A DNA stretch of 53,766 nt. It comes from Arthrobacter sp. Y81 (GTDB lineage: Bacteria; Actinomycetota; Actinomycetes; Actinomycetales; Micrococcaceae). The notes under the pieces were generated by a model. It ran no database searches, was not told where the DNA came from, and was given only the letters and a program-made list of their open reading frames with translations. Position 1 is the stretch's first letter. Every line of letters begins with the position of its first letter. A program made the translations under genes and the position numbers. This document shows positions 25,284 through 33,920 of the stretch, piece after piece. The stretch lies in the NCBI RefSeq assembly GCF_002929335.1, contig NZ_PJIL01000025.1, positions 1-53,766 on the forward strand, given 5' to 3'.

Positions 25284-26372
25284 TTACCGCCTACGCAGTT
25301 CGGCGTACTCGAGGGAGGGGACCACGGCGCCGGCGTCCCGCTCCACGAAGTTGGTTCCGGGCGGCACCAGCTCGTCAATGGAATCCAGCACGGTTTCGTC
25401 CAGCACCGTGTCCGCGGCCCTCAGGTAGGCCTGCAGATGTTCCTCGCTCCGGGGACCCACAATCACGCTGCTGACAGCCGGGTGGTTCAGTGCGAAACCG
25501 ACCGACAGGTCCACGAGCGGCAGTTCCAGCTTGTCCGCCAGCCGGGCCAGGGAATCCGCGGCAAGCAGCTTGCGCTCGCTCGCCGGGCCGGAGATGTCGT
25601 ACCGCCCAGGAAGGGAGTGGACCCGCGTGGGCGGTCTGCCGGCGTCCAGCACAAAGCTTCCGGACAGCCAGCCGCCGGCCAGCGGACCGTAGGCCAGCAC
25701 GCCCAGACCGTACTGCTGGGCAATCGGCAGGACATCGCGTTCATTGCCGCGGACCAGCATCGAATACGGAACCTGGTTCGCCACGGGCGGGATGAGATGG
25801 TTCGTGGTGGCCAACCACTGGGCCTCCACCAGCTGCGCCGGAGTGAACACGGACGTTCCGTAGTAGAGGATCTTGCCTTGGCGGATGAGGTCGTTCAGGG
25901 CCGTGATGGTCTCCAGGACGTCCGTGTTGTAGTCCGGACGGTGCGCCTGGAAGAGGTCGATCCTGTCCGTCTGCAGCCGGCGGAGGCTGCCCTCCACTGC
26001 CTGCATGATCCACCGCCTCGAGTTGCCGGAATGCGCGGGGTTGGCGCTCATCTGGCCGTGGAATTTGGTGGCGATGAACACGTCGTCGCGGCGGCCCCTC
26101 AGGGCGCGCCCCACTACCTGCTCGCTCTGTCCCTGCGAGTAGACGTCCGCGGTGTCCACTGCGGTGATGCCGGCGTCCAGTGCCGCGTTGATGATGCGGA
26201 TGCTTTCCTCCGCACCCGTGGGCGCATAGCCCTGGGCGGCGCCGTGCGCTGCGGCAGCGTTTGCTGCGGACGAGCCGGCCGGCGCGCCTTCGCCGAAATT
26301 CATGGTGCCCAAAGTGAGCGGGCTGATCAGCGTTCCGCTGCGCCCGAACACCCGTAGCTGGTTGAGGCTCAT
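25284..26372 (-). CDS. Second aldo/keto reductase
   Basis: A 362-residue enzyme beginning MSLNQLRVFGRSG. The tetrad appears in VDTADVYSQGQSE (Asp, Tyr), VFIATKFHG (Lys) and IDLFQAHRPD (His), with VGPRSEEHL for NADPH. The ATG at 26372 follows GAGGAAA. A region of about 30 residues near the N-terminus (GSSAANAAAAHGAAQG) is an alanine-rich insertion unlike the other copy. It lies 61 bases upstream of the first reductase; the two are clearly divergent paralogues, not a recent duplication. Confidence 0.9.
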   Translation of the reverse strand: MSLNQLRVFGRSGTLISPLTLGTMNFGEGAPAGSSAANAAAAHGAAQGYAPTGAEESIRIINAALDAGITAVDTADVYSQGQSEQVVGRALRGRRDDVFIATKFHGQMSANPAHSGNSRRWIMQAVEGSLRRLQTDRIDLFQAHRPDYNTDVLETITALNDLIRQGKILYYGTSVFTPAQLVEAQWLATTNHLIPPVANQVPYSMLVRGNERDVLPIAQQYGLGVLAYGPLAGGWLSGSFVLDAGRPPTRVHSLPGRYDISGPASERKLLAADSLARLADKLELPLVDLSVGFALNHPAVSSVIVGPRSEEHLQAYLRAADTVLDETVLDSIDELVPPGTNFVERDAGAVVPSLEYAELRRR

Positions 26373-26540
26373 CCCGGTTTTCCTCACGTTTGACTCCCAC
26401 GCTGATTGCTGTGGATCGTCACGAGGCTATACAAAATCAGCCGTGCGCAGGCCGTTCGCGAAGCACTTCTTAGCTTTCCGTAGTCCGGGGTAACGCAGGA
26501 GCTGCCAATGACGGTTTGTGAACGGGTTCCTGGCAGCCAA

Positions 26541-27188
26541 TCAGCCGGCGCGGCGCTGTTCCACCGGCAATGTGCCCCGCAAAGCGGCAGGGTGGCCGGC
26601 CAGCGAGACCAGGGACCCGGTATCCAGCATGGCCAAAGGACCAGGTCCGGGAGGCTTCTCAAATGAACGCGGGATGGCCCTGACGGTGGCGTGCTGGTCC
26701 GTGGCGGACTCCACGAGGGGAGCCACGGCCCTGACTTCCTCGACCGGGGCGTCCGGGCTGGGAAGATCGCGGACCGTGACTTTCACTTCGGGCGCCGCTG
26801 CAGCCCTGGCCCTGGCGGCCGCCCGAGCATCGGCCCGGGCAACGGCTGCCGCCCAGTCTTCGGACAGTGCAGGCGCTTCCCTGCGCGCGGCGCGTTTCTG
26901 CGCCGCTTCTTCCCTTGCGGTGCGCAGCTTGGCCCGGAGGGAGGAGGGCGCCCAGGACGTCTTCAGGTTGAACGTCCGGCGTGGGACGCGGGCAGGGTTT
27001 TCAGTTCCGGCTGTTTTGCCGGGGCGGCGGCCAAACAAGGCCATAACCGCGACCCCGACCAGCCGGCCGAGGCCGGCAATCAGAAGGGTGGCCACAAAAA
27101 CCAGGAAGAGGCCGATGAACATGACGAACGCCACACCCAGCGTGCCGAAAAATGTCAGGTTCAGGGCAATGGTGTTGGGATCTTCCAT
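26541..27188 (-). CDS. Uncharacterised membrane-anchored protein
   Basis: A 215-residue protein. Residues 10-55 form one long or two adjacent hydrophobic helices (FGTLGVAFVMFIGLFLVFVA), after which the chain is cytoplasmic and basic, then an Ala/Arg-rich helical region (KLRTAREEAAQKRAARRE and repeats of ARADARAAARAR) likely to be coiled coil. I do not recognise a family. It is a single gene with no coupled neighbour. Confidence 0.65.
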   Translation of the reverse strand: MEDPNTIALNLTFFGTLGVAFVMFIGLFLVFVATLLIAGLGRLVGVAVMALFGRRPGKTAGTENPARVPRRTFNLKTSWAPSSLRAKLRTAREEAAQKRAARREAPALSEDWAAAVARADARAAARARAAAAPEVKVTVRDLPSPDAPVEEVRAVAPLVESATDQHATVRAIPRSFEKPPGPGPLAMLDTGSLVSLAGHPAALRGTLPVEQRRAG

Positions 27189-27416
27189 TTACCTCTCCTC
27201 AGGGCCTGCTGCGCCCGTGTGCCGGCAGTAATCCGCCGACAATAGGCACCCCTTAACAATACGGACTTTTGCGGTGCAACACGCCCGCATTACAGGTCCG
27301 CGGCCGGGTTGTGTCGAACCTGTTATCCGATATGACACAGCCGTTTCCGTCTGGCCTGCGCATATAGTCGGAAGCAGCCAAGTTGGCGCCCACCGACAGC
27401 CCCGAAAGGACGCTCC

Positions 27417-27866
27417 GTGCCCCAGCAGACCGAGCCTGAAAACCCGCGCCCGGGAGGCCGCGAAGAAACCAGGGACAGCAGTTCCCCTGCGTTCAGCGGG
27501 AACTGTCCGTGCCTGTCCGGTGAGCAGTACGCGGACTGCTGCGGCCGGTTCCACCGCGGTGACGAGGCCCCGACGGCGGAACAGCTGATGCGCTCCCGGT
27601 ACAGCGCCTTTGTGGTGCGGGATGTCGCCTACCTGTTCCGTACCTGGCACCCGGACACCCGGCCGGCGGAGCTCGAGCTGGACCCGGCCATGGAGTGGCG
27701 CCGGCTGGACATTGTTTCCACCAGCCGCGGCGGTCCCTTGGACTCGGAAGGGACGGTGGAGTTCAAAGCCCATTTCCGGCACGATGGCGAGCGGGGAGTC
27801 CACCACGAAAAGAGCCGGTTCCTGCGCGTGGACCGGCGCTGGTACTACCTCGACGAGGCCTCCTAG
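27417..27866 (+). CDS. YchJ-family (UPF0225) SEC-C motif protein
   Basis: A 149-residue protein. The N-terminal CPCLSGEQYADCCGRFH is a SEC-C-type zinc-binding motif, and the rest (LMRSRYSAFVVRDVAYLFRTWH ... EFKAHFR) is the NTF2-like YchJ domain. Family members are soluble and of unknown function. The GTG start at 27417 has AAAGGA six bases upstream. The first 27 residues are polar and low-complexity. Confidence 0.85.
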   Translation: MPQQTEPENPRPGGREETRDSSSPAFSGNCPCLSGEQYADCCGRFHRGDEAPTAEQLMRSRYSAFVVRDVAYLFRTWHPDTRPAELELDPAMEWRRLDIVSTSRGGPLDSEGTVEFKAHFRHDGERGVHHEKSRFLRVDRRWYYLDEAS

Positions 27867-27890
27867 CGTTCCGCTGTGGCAGCCCCGGTT

Positions 27891-28742
27891 TTAGCGTTCC
27901 GAGTCAGCTTCCACCGGGGTGAATCCGGCACGGTCCACCTTGCGGTGGAAGCGCATACCGGCCATGCCGCCCACCACTGCGCCGACCAGGGCGACTGCGG
28001 CCACCACGACGGCGGCAATGATGCCTGTGGTGGTCAGCTGCCCTTCATTAACGGGAATGCGCGGGAAGCTGTTCAGGTTGGCCAGGATGTTGAAGCGTTC
28101 TCCGGCGATCATGGCCAGCAGGGCGATGATCACTGCGAAGATCACGGCCCAGACCCACACCATGAATCCCTGCTTCGCACCGCTGAATCGTGCCATGCGG
28201 CCGGCAACGTAACCGCCGCAGTAGTACGCCACGAAGAGGATGACCAGCAGCACGATGACTCCCGTCAGGCCCACGGTCTGGTCGGAGGAGGCCTGATTGA
28301 CGGCCTCGTTCACGTCGGTGCTGGTGGCAAGCCCAACGGCCGTTCCGGCCGCAGCGACCAGTGCGGTTAACAACACGGCCGTGCCCGTAGCAGCCAGCCA
28401 GCCAAAGAAGGCGGAGCCGATCTTGATGCCGCCGAACTGCTCCTTCTCGCGGGCCACTACGGTCTCGCGGGTCGCGGCATTCGGGTCCGCAAGCGCAGCG
28501 GACTCGGCGGTGGGCGTCACCGCATAGGCGCGGGTGTCGTCGTCGTCCGTTCCGGCGTCGTATTTCCGGCTGGCCCGCGGTGCGTCAGTAGGGCTGCGCC
28601 GGCCCTCCAACCTGTCTTCGACATTCCTGTTTTCAACGTTCCCGGTGCCGACCTCACGGCCGGCGCCGTCCACGCGGTTGGCGTCCTCGCCACGGGCGGC
28701 GCGGCGCGACTGTCTGTCTTCGGGCCCTACTGTGCTGCTCAT
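27891..28742 (-). CDS. Uncharacterised four-helix membrane protein
   Basis: A 283-residue protein. The first 105 residues are hydrophilic, rich in Asp, Arg and Asn, and probably disordered. Four hydrophobic segments follow, near 110-140, 157-185, 190-215 and 238-262, with GGYVAGRMARFSGAKQGFMVW between the second and third, a pattern seen in actinobacterial TIGR04086/YrzE-like proteins. Function unknown. It has its own upstream region and stands alone. Confidence 0.7.
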   Translation of the reverse strand: MSSTVGPEDRQSRRAARGEDANRVDGAGREVGTGNVENRNVEDRLEGRRSPTDAPRASRKYDAGTDDDDTRAYAVTPTAESAALADPNAATRETVVAREKEQFGGIKIGSAFFGWLAATGTAVLLTALVAAAGTAVGLATSTDVNEAVNQASSDQTVGLTGVIVLLVILFVAYYCGGYVAGRMARFSGAKQGFMVWVWAVIFAVIIALLAMIAGERFNILANLNSFPRIPVNEGQLTTTGIIAAVVVAAVALVGAVVGGMAGMRFHRKVDRAGFTPVEADSER

Positions 28743-28900
28743 CAGGCGTTCTCGCTTTCATCGATTGAACCGGACCCAGCGGTTGGGCCGGCCACCGCTA
28801 TGCGGAGACCTGCATGATGGTCTCTTCTCCACCTAACCACGGCGCAACGGCGGCAGCAAGGATGCTTAGCATCGGCGGCGGGGCGAAAAACCCCTATGAA

Positions 28901-30886
28901 TCAGCGGTATTTGCGGTGCAGGTCCTCCTTCGCGGTGGCCCGGGGGGCTGCGTCGGCGATCCATGGTCCGGTGCCTTCGGACTGGTCCAGCACCCCCGCC
29001 TCCAGCCACGTGTAGTCCCCGGCGAGGACCTTTTCCGTGAGTCCGCGGTCGGCGTCGTCCGTATTCCGCCACAGCTGGTCGAAGTACTCGTCAACGCGGA
29101 CCCTCGCCTGCTCGCAGTAGGCCTCGGCGAGTTCGTAGGCGGTGGCGGCCCGCTCAGGGTTCGTGTGGAGCATTCCTTCGGCTCGCGAGCAGCAGGCCGC
29201 CATGGCGAACAGCTCGGCGCCGATATCCACGATCCGTCCCAGGAATGCCTGCTTGTGCTCCAGTCCGGCCTGCCACCGGCCCATCCCGTAAAACGTCTGC
29301 CGGGCAAGCCGCCGCGAGGACCGCTCCACGAACCGCAGCTGCTTGGCGAGCCTGCCGAACTCCGAGTAGGACCGCGGGTCCATGCCTGCGCCCGCCACAA
29401 GCTTGGGCAGCCACTTAGCGTAGAAACCTGAAGCGCCGACGGCGGCCCTGGCCTTATCGGACAGGCTGGCATCCGCGGAGGCAAGGTCCCCGGCGGCAGC
29501 GAGGTGCGCATCCACGGCCTCGCGGGCAATCAGGAGCCTCATGATTTCCGAGGAGCCCTCGAAGATCCGGTTGATCCGGAGGTCCCGGAGCTGCTGTTCG
29601 GCCGGTACGGCCCTCTCACCGCGGGCCTCCAGCGAATCGGCCGTCTCGAAACCGCGCCCACCACGGATCTGCACCAGTTCGTCCGCGATCCGGCAACTGA
29701 TCTCCGTGGACCAGAGTTTGGCCAACGCGGCCTCGATCCGGACGTCCTTCTGGCCGGCGTCGGCCATTTCGGCGGACAGCTCGAACACGGCGTCCAGTGC
29801 GAAGGCGCTTGCGGCGATGAATGCGATTTTCTTGCCCACGGCCTCATGCTTCCCCACGGGCCGCCCCCACTGCGTGCGTGCGTTTGACCATTCGCGGGCG
29901 ATCTTCAGGCTCCACCGGCCGGATGCCACGCAGAGGGCGGGGATGGACAGCCGTCCCGTGTTGAGGGTGGTGAGCGCGATCTTCAGGCCCTGGCCTTCGC
30001 GGCCGAGCCGGTTGGCCGCCGGAACCCGCACCTGGTGGAAGCGGGTCACGCCGTTCTCAATGCCGCGCAGCCCCATAAAGGCGTTGCGGTTTTCCACCGT
30101 GATGCCGGGGGAGTCCATTTCCACCACGAACGCGCTGATGCCGCCCTTGTGGACGGTTCCGTCGGAATCCGTGTGCCCCGGAACCAGGGCCATCACCACC
30201 ACCAGTTCGGCGATCACGCCGTTGGTGGTCCAGAGTTTCACACCGTCCAGGATGTAGGCGTCGCCGTCGTCCGTGGGAACGGCGGTGCTGCCCATCCGGG
30301 CGGGGTCGCTGCCGACGTCGGGCTCGGTCAGCAGGAACGCCGTGATGGCGCCGGCGGCGCAGCGGGGCAGGTACTCCCGCTTCTGTTCCGGAGTGCCGAA
30401 CACCTTAACCGGCTCCGGGACGCCGATGGACTGGTGGGCGGACAGCAGCGCCCCGAGGCTCGGGTGCACCGAACCCAGAAGGGCCAGCGCCCGGCCGTAG
30501 TAGACGAGGGAAAGGCCCAGGCCGCCGTATTCGCGGGGGATCTTCATGCCGAAGACGCCCAGGTCGGCCAGTCCGGCAAGGTATTCATCCGGGATTAAGG
30601 CGTTCCGCTCGATCAAGCGGCCGGACATGGTCCGGCAGTAGGCAGTGAGACGGGCCATGAACTCCTCGCCGCGTTCCACATCCTCGGTTCTGGCTTCGGG
30701 CCAGGGGTGTATCAGCGAGAGGTCGAAGTTCCCCAGATACAAACCCTTGGCGAAGCTAGGCCTGTCCCAGGCGGTTTCCCGGGCGGCCTCCGTGATGGCC
30801 CGGGCATCGGCCTCGGTGGCGCCGGGACCGATCTTTTCCGGGGCTACGGGAACATCGGCGGCGGGACTGTCAGTGGCAGAGCTCAC
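28901..30886 (-). CDS. Acyl-CoA dehydrogenase, long (very-long-chain type)
   Basis: A 661-residue flavoprotein with the acyl-CoA dehydrogenase fold in its first ~430 residues: GLADLGVFGMKIPREYGGLGLS, TAFLLTEPDVGSDPARM (FAD contact), KLWTTNG, and QIRGGRGFETADSLE near the flavin. The extra C-terminal ~200 residues (helical) are those of the large two-part enzymes such as VLCAD/ACAD9. It catalyses alpha,beta-dehydrogenation of long acyl-CoAs in fatty acid breakdown. No other beta-oxidation gene is adjacent. Confidence 0.9.
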   Translation of the reverse strand: MSSATDSPAADVPVAPEKIGPGATEADARAITEAARETAWDRPSFAKGLYLGNFDLSLIHPWPEARTEDVERGEEFMARLTAYCRTMSGRLIERNALIPDEYLAGLADLGVFGMKIPREYGGLGLSLVYYGRALALLGSVHPSLGALLSAHQSIGVPEPVKVFGTPEQKREYLPRCAAGAITAFLLTEPDVGSDPARMGSTAVPTDDGDAYILDGVKLWTTNGVIAELVVVMALVPGHTDSDGTVHKGGISAFVVEMDSPGITVENRNAFMGLRGIENGVTRFHQVRVPAANRLGREGQGLKIALTTLNTGRLSIPALCVASGRWSLKIAREWSNARTQWGRPVGKHEAVGKKIAFIAASAFALDAVFELSAEMADAGQKDVRIEAALAKLWSTEISCRIADELVQIRGGRGFETADSLEARGERAVPAEQQLRDLRINRIFEGSSEIMRLLIAREAVDAHLAAAGDLASADASLSDKARAAVGASGFYAKWLPKLVAGAGMDPRSYSEFGRLAKQLRFVERSSRRLARQTFYGMGRWQAGLEHKQAFLGRIVDIGAELFAMAACCSRAEGMLHTNPERAATAYELAEAYCEQARVRVDEYFDQLWRNTDDADRGLTEKVLAGDYTWLEAGVLDQSEGTGPWIADAAPRATAKEDLHRKYR

Positions 30887-30950
30887 GGGGCATCTCCTCT
30901 AACCGGGGTGGCCGGTTCGAGCCCTGGGTCCGCCTGGGGTGGGGAACCCT

Positions 30951-31253
30951 TCAGCTGTCCCTCAATGCTACCCGCGGGTAAGTTCCCGTGCTAGGGGCTG
31001 GCTGCCCCTGAAAGTCGCCGGGGAGTTCCACGGTGGAGGCGTGGTGCACCAGGCGGTCCCAAAGATGGTTGATGCCGTGGACCAGTCCCAGCAGGGTGCC
31101 GGCTATGACGAACCACGCAAAGCGGCCCACCCCCACCATCACCATTGCCACGAAAGCGGCCGACATCATGAAACCCACGATCAGCAGGCCAAACACGAGC
31201 GTTCCGATGAACACGAAAGTGCCTGTCTCTACTGCGCTGAGATCGAACTGCAT
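30951..31253 (-). CDS. Small two-helix membrane protein
   Basis: A 100-residue protein with two hydrophobic segments (about 12-40 and 44-66: FIGTLVFGLLIVGFMMSAAF and RFAWFVIAGTLLGLVHGI) and a polar C-terminus. The ATG at 31253 follows AGGGGGAAACC, better than the ATG at 31271. No family recognised. It is the nearest gene upstream of jetA but is on the opposite strand. Confidence 0.6.
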   Translation of the reverse strand: MQFDLSAVETGTFVFIGTLVFGLLIVGFMMSAAFVAMVMVGVGRFAWFVIAGTLLGLVHGINHLWDRLVHHASTVELPGDFQGQPAPSTGTYPRVALRDS

Positions 31254-31602
31254 GGTTTCCCCCTGCGTCATTGCCTGGTTGGATCAAGTAGCACGAGCGT
31301 AGGGTGCGCCGCGTCCGTCAACCAGAGTCCGACGCCGTGGCGGGGGCCGTTGATACGGGATCGCAATGCTACCGGTCCGTAGGTCACGGTGCGGTCACTG
31401 AAACCCCACCAGTAACACCCGTAACAGGGCTTCGACGGCGGGGCGTCGCCGCGGGGAGGGCATGGGCGCCAACCGCGGCGGGTGCCTGCGGCCGGGCCGG
31501 GCCAACCGGACCAGCCCCACGGGCTACTGCGTTAACCTTGTAGTTGGCAGTTTTCGGGTTTTCCGCTGCCCAACGAGTTCCGAGGCACCTGAAGGAGAGT
31601 GT
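31254..31602. other. Gene-free spacer upstream of the Jet operon, 349 bases
   Basis: Divergent control region between the small membrane protein and jetA. No coding sequence is supported: in-frame stretches upstream of the jetA GTG have biased composition and no ribosome binding site. No strong inverted repeat was seen. The jetA AAGGAG site lies at its right end. Confidence 0.5.
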
Positions 31603-33051
31603 GTGTCCCGATCCGCCCCGTCCTCCGCGGACGCGATCAGTGCCCGGCTCCGGGACCTCGAACTCCTCACCAAAGGGCCGGCCTGGGCGCTCACCCGGTC
31701 CGCGCCGTGGGTTATCGCCGTCCTGCAGGCATCCTTTACCCGCGCCCGTCCGCAGCTTCCGCTGGAAGAATTCCACGCCGACGTCGACGCCTTCCTTGAG
31801 CAGCTCCGCCGGCAGGACCCGGGACTGGGTGGCGCCGCCAACGGAAAGTCCTTCGGCGACGAATGGACCCGCAAGAGTTTCCTGACCCGCCGCAACCAGT
31901 CGGGGCAGATCGTCTACGAAGTCACCGAGCCCGCGGCCCGCGTCCTTGCCTTCCTCGATAGCCTCTCCAGCGAACGCTCCACCCTGAACGGATCCCGGCT
32001 GGGGACGCTGCTGGGCGATGTCGAAAAGCTCGCCAATGAGACCAATCCGGACCAGACCGCGCGGCTGGAGTCCCTCGAGGACGAGATCGAGGAACGGCAG
32101 CAGCTCATCGAGGACATCAGTTCCGGCGACTTCGACGGGCTCCTGGACGACGACGAGGCCGTGGAGGCCGCCGGAAACATCCTGGACCTCGCGGCCAGCC
32201 TCCCGGCGGACTACAAGAAAATGCGTGACCGGATCGAGGAACTGGTGGGCGAACTCCGCAACCAGATCATCGAGGAGTCCCTCAGCAAGGGCGCCACCAT
32301 GGCGCAGGTTCTGGAGGCGGACAAACGGCTCCGGCAAAGCCCCGAGGGCAGGACGTTCCGTTCATTCACGGCGTTCCTGGAGGACCCCCAGCAGCAGCTG
32401 CGGTTCCGTTCCGCGATCGGCGAGGTGCTCAGCCGCCAGTTCGCGGACGACCTCAGCCACGAGGACCGCGAAACCCTCAAGAACCTGGTGGCCGAACTCC
32501 GCACCCAGCACAGCCAGATCCAGCGGATCTACGGCAAGCTCAGCGAAAGCCTCAACACCTACGTCCAGAGTGACGATTTCCGCCAGTCCGTGAGACTCCG
32601 CAAGGTGCTCCGCGAGGCTGAACAGGCCATCCGCTCCCTGCCCTACGAGCGGGAACGCCCGGGCCTGGTGCCGGGCCCGGTGCTCTTCAATGCCGGCTTC
32701 GAGTCCCTGTCCATGGTCAAGCTCTTCGACCCCGACGAGTTCGCGGCGCCGCCCAAGCTCGCCGACCCCATCGCCTTCAGCGACTCCGACCGCGTGCGCT
32801 CGCCGCGCACGGGGAAGGCCAAGCCGGCGGCCATCCGCGCCGCGCTCGCCGGAGCCGCCTCCCTGCCGGAGGCATGGGAGCAGCTTCCGCCGGAGGAACG
32901 CCACATCAACTCCATCCGCGCGCTGCTGTCCCACGCACTGCACGACGGCGCCGGCTTCGACCGCGCCGGCTGGGACGCCATCGACTTCGAACAGATAGAC
33001 GGAACCACCCGCAAGGCATTCCTGCCGGTGGTCACCCTCAAGAAGGATTGA
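31603..33051 (+). CDS. jetA: JetA / MksF-like kleisin of Wadjet system (DUF3375)
   Basis: A 482-residue DUF3375 protein, the usual length of JetA, predicted to be the kleisin that bridges the SMC heads. The sequence is mainly charged helix (for example the Glu-rich TARLESLEDEIEERQQLIED and the C-terminal winged-helix-like end). Start chosen at the GTG at 31603, preceded by GAAGGAG; the frame runs open upstream only by chance. It is followed after 2 bases by jetB. Wadjet complexes recognise and cut small circular DNA, or act as Mks condensins. Confidence 0.85.
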   Translation: MSRSAPSSADAISARLRDLELLTKGPAWALTRSAPWVIAVLQASFTRARPQLPLEEFHADVDAFLEQLRRQDPGLGGAANGKSFGDEWTRKSFLTRRNQSGQIVYEVTEPAARVLAFLDSLSSERSTLNGSRLGTLLGDVEKLANETNPDQTARLESLEDEIEERQQLIEDISSGDFDGLLDDDEAVEAAGNILDLAASLPADYKKMRDRIEELVGELRNQIIEESLSKGATMAQVLEADKRLRQSPEGRTFRSFTAFLEDPQQQLRFRSAIGEVLSRQFADDLSHEDRETLKNLVAELRTQHSQIQRIYGKLSESLNTYVQSDDFRQSVRLRKVLREAEQAIRSLPYERERPGLVPGPVLFNAGFESLSMVKLFDPDEFAAPPKLADPIAFSDSDRVRSPRTGKAKPAAIRAALAGAASLPEAWEQLPPEERHINSIRALLSHALHDGAGFDRAGWDAIDFEQIDGTTRKAFLPVVTLKKD

Positions 33052-33053
33052 CG

Positions 33054-33920
33054 ATGACTGAAGAGATGACGACGACGGCAGCCCCGGTGGTCGAGCCCGT
33101 CGAAACCCCGGAAACCCCCTCAGCGCCTGAACACACCTACGCAGACCCGTTTACGGTCACCCCGCGGGACACCTTCGTGGACGGCGCCGCGCTGTTCCCG
33201 GGAGATACGGGCGTGCTGCCGATGAAGGTCCGCCAGGCCTTGGTGAAGCTGCTCAAGGGGCCGTACATCGACGGCGGCCGGGACGAGAAACTGTGGACAA
33301 CGCTGCTGGACAACCAGCTGATCCTCCGCAGCCGACTGTCGGAGCTTTTCCTGACGCTCCAGCTTGACCACGAACGGAAGGTGGCAGTGCTGCGCCCGGT
33401 GGATCCGGACGCCATCGGCGGCAGCACCCGCTCCAGTATCCTTCGCCAGCAGCGTGCGCTGAGCCGGGTGGAGACCATCGTGCTGCTGCGCCTGAGGCTC
33501 CTGCTGGACCGCCACGTCACGGCGCAGACGGATCCGACAATCACAAAAGAGGAGATCGCCGAGCTGGTGGCCCACTACCAGCCGTCCGGCCAGCAGGACG
33601 CGCTGCGGGACTCCGACGTGGTCAACCGCGCCATCACCAAGCTCCTGGCCCGCCAGCTCCTCATCACCACCGGCCTCGACGACGTCTACACCATCTCCAA
33701 CGCGCTCCCGCTGGCCCTCCCCTTCGAAAACATCGGCGACATCCCCGCCCAGATAGAGGCGCTGGTAGCAGCCACGGCAGACCCCACCGGTACGGAAGCA
33801 CTCATAGAGCTCGACGCGGACCCCGTGGCTGAGGACGACGACCCCGATGCCGCTCCGGGGGCGGCATCGCCGTCGTCGTCACCTGAGCCTGCAACCAACG
33901 AAGCGGAGGACACCAAGTGA
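33054..33920 (+). CDS. jetB: JetB / MksE-like kite subunit (DUF4194)
   Basis: A 288-residue protein whose central part (about 50-235, PMKVRQALVKLLKGPYID, then SVRTRLSEL-like helices, and DVVNRAITKLLARQLL) is the DUF4194 winged-helix KITE subunit that binds the kleisin. The N-terminal 45 and C-terminal 50 residues are acidic, Pro/Ala-rich and probably disordered. Start at ATG 33054, two bases after the jetA stop; its own stop overlaps the jetC GTG start. Confidence 0.85.
   Translation: MTEEMTTTAAPVVEPVETPETPSAPEHTYADPFTVTPRDTFVDGAALFPGDTGVLPMKVRQALVKLLKGPYIDGGRDEKLWTTLLDNQLILRSRLSELFLTLQLDHERKVAVLRPVDPDAIGGSTRSSILRQQRALSRVETIVLLRLRLLLDRHVTAQTDPTITKEEIAELVAHYQPSGQQDALRDSDVVNRAITKLLARQLLITTGLDDVYTISNALPLALPFENIGDIPAQIEALVAATADPTGTEALIELDADPVAEDDDPDAAPGAASPSSSPEPATNEAEDTK

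Noticed and set aside
26384..26662. 92-codon minus-strand frame between the aldo/keto reductase and the membrane protein gene
   Set aside because: It overlaps the 3' end of the membrane protein gene on the same strand in another frame and has no ribosome site or family-like sequence.
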